DNA from: an uncultured Dermabacteraceae bacterium
Lineage (GTDB): Bacteria > Actinomycetota > Actinomycetes > Actinomycetales > Dermabacteraceae
Reading direction: 5' to 3'
NCBI GenBank assembly: GCA_946223075.1
Contig: CAMILZ010000011.1
Location: 4,805-68,804 of the forward strand
DNA: 64,000 nucleotides
This document shows positions 60,451-64,000 of the stretch, one piece after another. The stretch's first letter is position 1, and every line of letters begins with the position of its first letter. The translations under genes and the position numbers were made by a program. The notes under the pieces were generated by a model, which saw nothing but the letters and a program-made list of their open reading frames with translations, did not search any database and was not told the DNA's origin.

Positions 60451-60596
60451 GTCGGGTCTCCTTCGAGAGGCAGGCGCTCCACACCTTCTTCATCGACAAG
60501 GTCGAGTGTGCCCGCACCGCGGTCGTGCCGGCTGTGCCCGGTGAGCGTGATGTGCGGGAGGACGAGACTGACGGGACAGGCGGTAGTAATAGCCAT
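60447..60596 (-). CDS. 49-residue ORF coupled to ardA
   Basis: ATG 60596 with AAGGAG 6 bases upstream, TGA overlapping the ardA ATG (ATGA at 60447-60450). The product begins MAITTACPVSLVLPHITLTG and ends ERLPLEGDPT. No family is recognised. The good ribosome site and exact overlap support a real gene; it may be a small protein or a leader peptide that controls ardA translation. A 7-bp hairpin (60633-60649) lies just upstream in its leader. Confidence 0.55.
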   Translation of the reverse strand: MAITTACPVSLVLPHITLTGHSRHDRGAGTLDLVDEEGVERLPLEGDPT

Positions 60597-60661
60597 GACG
60601 ACTCCTTCAGGTTGGTGTCGTCGGTGCTCCCGTCGCGGCCTTGCCGCGATTCAATTAGCCC

Positions 60662-60862
60662 TCAGGAATAGGGTCCGAGGAACTTCTCGCCATTGAGGTG
60701 GATCATGTGCGTGGGGTCAGATGCACACCACGCTTCGGTCTCCCAGGCCAGCTCCGAGAGGAAGCGTCGCAGTACGAGAAAGTCGGAGTAAGCACTGCTG
60801 ATGCGGTCGCCGAAGAACTGGGGATGTCCCGGCGATAGATATACCGACTTCTGACACGCCAC
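60662..60862 (-). pseudogene. Possible C-terminal fragment of an unknown gene
   Basis: The minus strand is open for 66 codons and ends with ASDPTHMIHLNGEKFLGPYS. The composition of the last 35 residues looks like a real protein end rather than a shadow, but the upstream part overlaps the transposase remnant on the other strand and has no ribosome site. Probably a gene end left after IS insertion. Function unknown. Confidence 0.25.
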
Positions 60863-60905
60863 CGCGAGGGTTCAGGGGTAGTAACTGATCTGCTCGCGGA
60901 TTTTC
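60742..60905 (+). pseudogene. Remnant of an IS transposase (N-terminal HTH part)
   Basis: The + strand frame reads LREEASQYEKVGVSTADAVA, then EELGMSRR, a TAG stop (60836-60838), then IYRLLTRHREGSGVVTDLL. This is the helix-turn-helix start of an IS481-like transposase (…LGxSRRWxYRLLxRYREGG…), with TAG in place of Trp. The similarity ends at about 60890, where the sequence passes directly into the resolvase remnant. Only the HTH remains and it is inactive. The family assignment is by motif resemblance. Confidence 0.5.
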
Positions 60906-61118
60906 CCGCGCGGTGCGCAGCTTGTCCCCGCTGAGCAGTGGTGGCCGGCTTTCCGTGTGGCCACGAACCCAGGCAGGCTCCAGACCGGCCTGTCTCCGCT
61001 CCCGGATCAGATCACATTCAAACTCCGCCGGGCGGGAAGATGTGGAACACTTTTCGGCCCCCGGAGGATGAGGTGCCGGTGTTTCCTGCAGCGATCGAAA
61101 CTCCACTCCTCTCGTTGT
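60895..61118 (-). pseudogene. Remnant of a serine resolvase/invertase
   Basis: On the minus strand RGVEFRSLQE, then TSSSGGRKVFHIF in a second frame, then AEFECDLIRERRQAGLEP and SRPPLLSGDKLRTAREN in the first, line up with the middle of TnpR/Pin resolvases (VGFRSLxE ... GRLxFHIFxxLAEFERxLIRERTxAGL ... GGRPxxL). Two frameshifts and the loss of the N-terminal catalytic Ser domain and the C-terminal HTH make it inactive. It points to a former Tn3-like or resolvase-carrying transposon beside the arsenic cassette. Confidence 0.7.
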
Positions 61119-61161
61119 GCTGACGACAGAATGCCCCTCGGGGTTGCCAGTCAGGCGGGGA

Positions 61162-62157
61162 TTACTTGACGGTCATGCCGAATGAGTCCGCGATGGTCCG
61201 CGCGGTCTGCTTGGCGTAGGGGCCTACCCCGGTGAGCGTGGCGGATCCGGGGCCGGTCCAGTCGCCGTAACCGACCAGGTGCAGGCCCGGGTATTTTGGG
61301 GTCGTGCCGTCCAGGAGCCGGCGCACCGGCCCGAGGGACGGCCGAAACCCGGTACACCAGATCAGATGATCGGCCCGTACTTCGTTGAGGGAGTTAAACA
61401 TCGGCGTCGCCGCCAACCATCCGGCGTCGCGGGCAGCGCGCACCTGAGGCAGCACGACAATGTCGCCGAGCTCCGAGTCGGCCCCTGGATCGGTCTCGCC
61501 GCGCTGGACGGCCAGGGCGCGTTGCCGGTTCCGGCGAAACAGCACCCGCCCGTCGACCTCATCGGGCATCCACCGTGGTGGATGGCGGGTATACCAGGTG
61601 ACTTCGGCAACACCGGTGAGCTCGGCGGCGATCTGCGCGGCGGAGTTCGCCGCCCCCACCACAGCCACGGACGACCCCCGGAAGGGGCCCACCCCCGGAT
61701 AGTTCGCCGAATGCCACTGCGTGCCGGTAAACAATCCCGGGTAGGCCGGAACGAAGGGAGTAGACCAGGTACCGGTGGCGGCTACGACATGGGGAGCCGT
61801 CCACGACCGATCACCGGCGTGGAGGCGGTAGCCTCCAGCCACCCGCTCGACGCGGTCCACGTGCACGGGGCGCTCGACGGGGATCCGGTAGCGCTGCTCA
61901 TAGTCGGCAAGGTAGTCGATGACATGGTCCGACGGTGGAAACCCCTCGTAGGCTGGCATAGGCTTGCCCGGCAGGCTGGAAAACTCCGCGGTGGAAAACA
62001 ACGTCATTGATGGCCACACATGCCGCCACGCCCCACCCGCATCCTCCTGATCGTCGAGGACCAGGATGTCCACGCCTGCTCGCAGCAGGTAGTAGGCGGT
62101 GGCCAGTCCCGCCTGGCCACCGCCAATAATGATCGCCTCGAAGTCTTTGCTGGTCAC
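61162..62157 (-). CDS. arsO: ArsO-type flavin-dependent monooxygenase
   Basis: 331 residues from GTG 62157 (VTSKDFEAIIIGG); a GTG four codons earlier lies inside the AAGGAGG site and is unlikely. FAD motif AIIIGGGQAGLATAYYLL, NADPH motif VAVVGAANSAAQIAAEL and the CTGFRPSLG motif are those of the ArsO group found in ars operons of actinobacteria. ArsO is a putative NADPH-dependent monooxygenase that raises arsenic tolerance; its substrate is not settled. It follows arsR by 33 bases and shares its promoter. Confidence 0.85.
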   Translation of the reverse strand: MTSKDFEAIIIGGGQAGLATAYYLLRAGVDILVLDDQEDAGGAWRHVWPSMTLFSTAEFSSLPGKPMPAYEGFPPSDHVIDYLADYEQRYRIPVERPVHVDRVERVAGGYRLHAGDRSWTAPHVVAATGTWSTPFVPAYPGLFTGTQWHSANYPGVGPFRGSSVAVVGAANSAAQIAAELTGVAEVTWYTRHPPRWMPDEVDGRVLFRRNRQRALAVQRGETDPGADSELGDIVVLPQVRAARDAGWLAATPMFNSLNEVRADHLIWCTGFRPSLGPVRRLLDGTTPKYPGLHLVGYGDWTGPGSATLTGVGPYAKQTARTIADSFGMTVK

Positions 62158-62190
62158 GTGTATGACCACCTCCTTCTCGTCGGTGGCGAT

Positions 62191-62538
62191 TCAGTCCATC
62201 TGCAACACGGTGCGCAGCTCCGCGAACAGCTCCGGGCGCACCTGATGGGTCACCGTCCGACCGACCCGGACCTTGTCCAATAACCCGGCCTCGGTCAACC
62301 GCTTCAGGTGGTGCGACACGGTCGGCTGACTCAACCCCGACGTCTCTGTTAGCTCCCCGACGCTGACCGGGCCGCAGCCTTCGGCCGCCAACTGCGATAG
62401 CAAACGCAGGCGGGCGGGATCGGCCAACACCTTGAACAATGTGGCGTAGCGTTCGGCCTCACCACTGGTCAAGGGGCCAGCACCCAGTGAGCAACAGGCG
62501 GACAAGTCCGCCAGCGGGAGAATCTGCGAGAGTGTCAT
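62191..62538 (-). CDS. arsR: ArsR arsenic-responsive repressor
   Basis: 115 residues from ATG 62538 with AGGA 8 bases upstream. With this start Cys15, Cys16 and Cys55 fall exactly where Corynebacterium glutamicum ArsR binds As(III) (DLSACCSLG and EGCGP). Winged-helix region: LFKVLADPARLRLLSQLAA and SGLSQPTVSHHLKRLTEAGL. Arsenite or antimonite binding releases the repressor from the ars operators in the divergent promoter region. Without metal it blocks both arsR-arsO and acr3-arsC. Confidence 0.93.
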   Translation of the reverse strand: MTLSQILPLADLSACCSLGAGPLTSGEAERYATLFKVLADPARLRLLSQLAAEGCGPVSVGELTETSGLSQPTVSHHLKRLTEAGLLDKVRVGRTVTHQVRPELFAELRTVLQMD

Positions 62539-62551
62539 ACCAACCATCCTA

Positions 62552-62603
62552 TATTGACAAGCATCAATATGAAGGCTACTTTTTGTATTGATGCTTGTCA
62601 ATA
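62552..62603. promoter_or_regulatory. Divergent ars promoters with two inverted ArsR operators
   Basis: An 18-base inverted repeat (62552-62569 and 62586-62603), each arm itself containing ATTGA...TCAAT dyads, flanks a 16-base centre. Each arm carries a consensus -35 TTGACA. On the + strand it is followed after 17 bases by TACTTT (62577-62582), and on the minus strand after 17 bases by TAGCCT (62574-62579). ArsR bound to the two arms would thus cover both -35 boxes and repress both transcripts. Confidence 0.9.
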
Positions 62604-62618
62604 CTGTGAAAGGCTCGT

Positions 62619-63743
62619 ATGAATATGAATGTTGATAACCGCCCACGCATGACCTTTTTAGATCGCTTCCTGCCGGTCTGGATCATTCTGGCCATGGCCA
62701 CTGGCCTACTCATCGGCCGGGTGGTCCCCGGTATTGGTGACGCCTTGGGCGCTTTAGAGGTCGGTGGGATTTCCCTGCCGATAGCGCTTGGCCTCCTGGT
62801 GATGATGTATCCGCCGCTGGCGAAGGTCCGTTACGACAAGGCCGTCGAGATCGCCGCCGATAAACGCCTGATGACGGTGTCCATCGTCCTCAACTGGCTG
62901 GTCGGTCCGGCTTTCATGTTTGCCTTGGCCTGGATCTTCCTGCCAGATCAGCCGGAACTGCGCACCGGGTTGATCATCGTCGGCCTGGCTCGGTGTATTG
63001 CGATGGTGCTCGTCTGGAGTGATCTGTCATGTGGTGACCGGGAGGCCACGGCCGTGCTGGTGGCGATTAACTCGGTGTTCCAAGTCATCATGCTCGGCGT
63101 ACTCGGCTGGTTCTACCTCCAGGTCCTGCCGGCTTGGCTGGGCCTGGAGACTACCTCGGCCGAATTTTCCTTCTGGTCGATCGTGGTTTCCGTGCTCGTA
63201 TTCCTTGGCATCCCGCTGGCCACCGGAGTGGCCTCCCGGATCATCGGTGAAAAAACCAAGGGCCGTGCCTGGTACGAAAACACCTACCTGCCGAAGATCT
63301 CCCCGCTGGCACTAGTCGGCCTGCTCTATACCATCGTGCTGCTGTTTTCCCTGCAGGGCGAGCAGATTACCTCCCAGCCGTGGACCGTGGCCCGCGTGGC
63401 TGTGCCGCTGCTGGCCTACTTCGTCGGCATGTTCGCCGTCGCACTGATTGCGGCGAAGGCGTCGGGAATGAATTACGCCCAGTCGGCGTCGGTGTCGTTT
63501 ACGGCAGCGGGCAATAACTTTGAGCTGGCCATCGCCGTGGCCATCGGCACCTTCGGGGCGACCTCCGCACAGGCGCTGGCCGGTACGATCGGCCCGTTGA
63601 TCGAGATTCCGGTGCTTGTCGGCCTGGTCTACACCATGGGGTGGCTGGGACCGAAACTCTTCCCACAGGATCCGACCCTACCCGTATCCTCGACACTGTC
63701 CTCGCAGACTGCTGTATCCGAGAAGGAGACCTTCACCTCATGA
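62619..63743 (+). CDS. acr3: Acr3-type arsenite exporter
   Basis: 374 residues from ATG 62619 with AAAGG upstream. Ten transmembrane helices. GLARCIAMVLVWSDLSCGD contains Cys126, and FTAAGNNFELAIA contains Glu302; they correspond, with a constant offset of 3, to Cys129 and Glu305 which are required in the C. glutamicum Acr3 protein. It exports arsenite using the proton gradient. Its stop overlaps the arsC start (ATGA). Confidence 0.95.
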   Translation: MNMNVDNRPRMTFLDRFLPVWIILAMATGLLIGRVVPGIGDALGALEVGGISLPIALGLLVMMYPPLAKVRYDKAVEIAADKRLMTVSIVLNWLVGPAFMFALAWIFLPDQPELRTGLIIVGLARCIAMVLVWSDLSCGDREATAVLVAINSVFQVIMLGVLGWFYLQVLPAWLGLETTSAEFSFWSIVVSVLVFLGIPLATGVASRIIGEKTKGRAWYENTYLPKISPLALVGLLYTIVLLFSLQGEQITSQPWTVARVAVPLLAYFVGMFAVALIAAKASGMNYAQSASVSFTAAGNNFELAIAVAIGTFGATSAQALAGTIGPLIEIPVLVGLVYTMGWLGPKLFPQDPTLPVSSTLSSQTAVSEKETFTS

Positions 63744-64000
63744 GCACCCACCCAACAGTTCTGTTTGTCTGCGTCGGCAACGGCGGCAAGTCCCAGATGG
63801 CTGCAGCCCTAGCCGCTAAGCACGCTGGTGACCGGATCGAGATCCACTCCGCCGGCACGAGACCCGGCACGAAGCTCAACCCCCAGTCCGTCGAGGTGAT
63901 CGCCGAGGCCGGTGCCGACATGTCCGCAGGCCACCCTAAGGGTGTAGATCCACAGCTGTTGCGCGAGGTTGACCGCGTGATCATCCTGGGAGGTGATGCC
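63740..64000 (+). CDS. arsC: Arsenate reductase ArsC (low molecular weight phosphatase, mycothiol type), partial
   Basis: The first 87 residues are present; the gene continues past the window edge. The P-loop is FVCVGNGGKSQMAAAL with nucleophile Cys11 and Lys instead of Arg (C-x5-K-S). This is the signature of Corynebacterium arsenate reductases that use mycothiol and mycoredoxin. It reduces arsenate to arsenite for export by Acr3. The start ATG overlaps the acr3 stop. Confidence 0.92.
   Translation, partial: MSTHPTVLFVCVGNGGKSQMAAALAAKHAGDRIEIHSAGTRPGTKLNPQSVEVIAEAGADMSAGHPKGVDPQLLREVDRVIILGGDA

Larger units (their letters stand above)
53129..60890. mobile_element. Mobilizable element with a family B DNA polymerase (pipolin-like), inserted in the tad pilin gene
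   Basis: From the pilin break to the transposase/resolvase scar the DNA carries only mobile-element functions: an HTH protein, a family B polymerase, a DUF3223 protein, a coiled-coil protein, MobC, a MobA relaxase, a MobB-like protein and an ArdA antirestriction protein. The first six genes overlap each other and form one operon. No integrase, terminal-protein, Rep or T4SS gene is present. Self-replicating mobile elements with PolB and mobilization genes are known as pipolins; those usually carry a tyrosine integrase, which is missing here or lies beyond 64000. The right border is uncertain because IS and resolvase remnants and an arsenic cassette follow. Confidence 0.65.

Overview
The window is high-GC DNA from an actinobacterium. 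Support comes from GTG starts with GGAGG-type ribosome sites, dense ATGA/GTGA gene overlaps, and typical actinobacterial genes: a MutT1-type Nudix/phosphatase fusion, an FABP-type nitrobindin, a DUF2516 protein, a CsoR repressor, a tad locus with a TadZ/Ssd ATPase, and a mycothiol-type arsenate reductase. My guess is Micrococcales, perhaps close to Dermabacteraceae; no rRNA or other marker is present to settle it.

Positions 1-49700 are mostly ordinary chromosome. From the left: the end of a TipA-type MerR regulator; an operon of tandem-HAD protein, thioredoxin-NHL protein and a membrane protein that looks like a catalytically dead H+-pyrophosphatase; a flavin monooxygenase; a CrcB-CrcB-CopD/CtaG operon; a branched-chain 2-oxoacid dehydrogenase operon (E1 alpha, E1 beta, E2) beside a HisC-like aminotransferase; purB and csoR; a frameshifted ppdK; a lipoprotein, an SDR, a rhodanese and a FtsX-type ABC transporter; pstSCAB behind a clear PHO box; mutT1; a small + strand cluster (membrane protein, nitrobindin, YgfZ, FUSC, DUF2516); MATE and MarR; yccF; fbaA; a divergent two-component pair; adh; trmH and dedA; fadD; a zinc metallopeptidase; an SDR lacking the catalytic Tyr; xth; and a TPR protein.

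At 49714-53191 lies the tad (Flp pilus) locus: tadZ/ssd, tadA, a tadB/C gene and a DUF4244-type pilin. The pilin is cut a few residues into its hydrophobic segment, and from about 53129 foreign DNA begins. The foreign segment (about 53.1-60.9 kb) has a tightly overlapping operon: HTH protein, a 1026-residue family B DNA polymerase, a DUF3223 protein, a coiled-coil protein, MobC, a MobA relaxase broken by one in-frame TGA, and a nested MobB-like membrane protein. A convergent pair follows (a 49-aa ORF coupled to ArdA antirestriction). No integrase, terminal protein or Rep is visible, so this is best read as a mobilizable element that carries its own PolB, comparable to pipolins. It is the most interesting part of the window.

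Between 60.7 and 61.1 kb is a scar of a decayed transposase and a decayed serine resolvase. The window ends in an arsenic-resistance cassette (arsO-arsR / acr3-arsC) with a divergent promoter-operator and key residues at the positions known from Corynebacterium glutamicum. The other side of the tad locus is not in the window, so the full insertion is larger than 10.8 kb.
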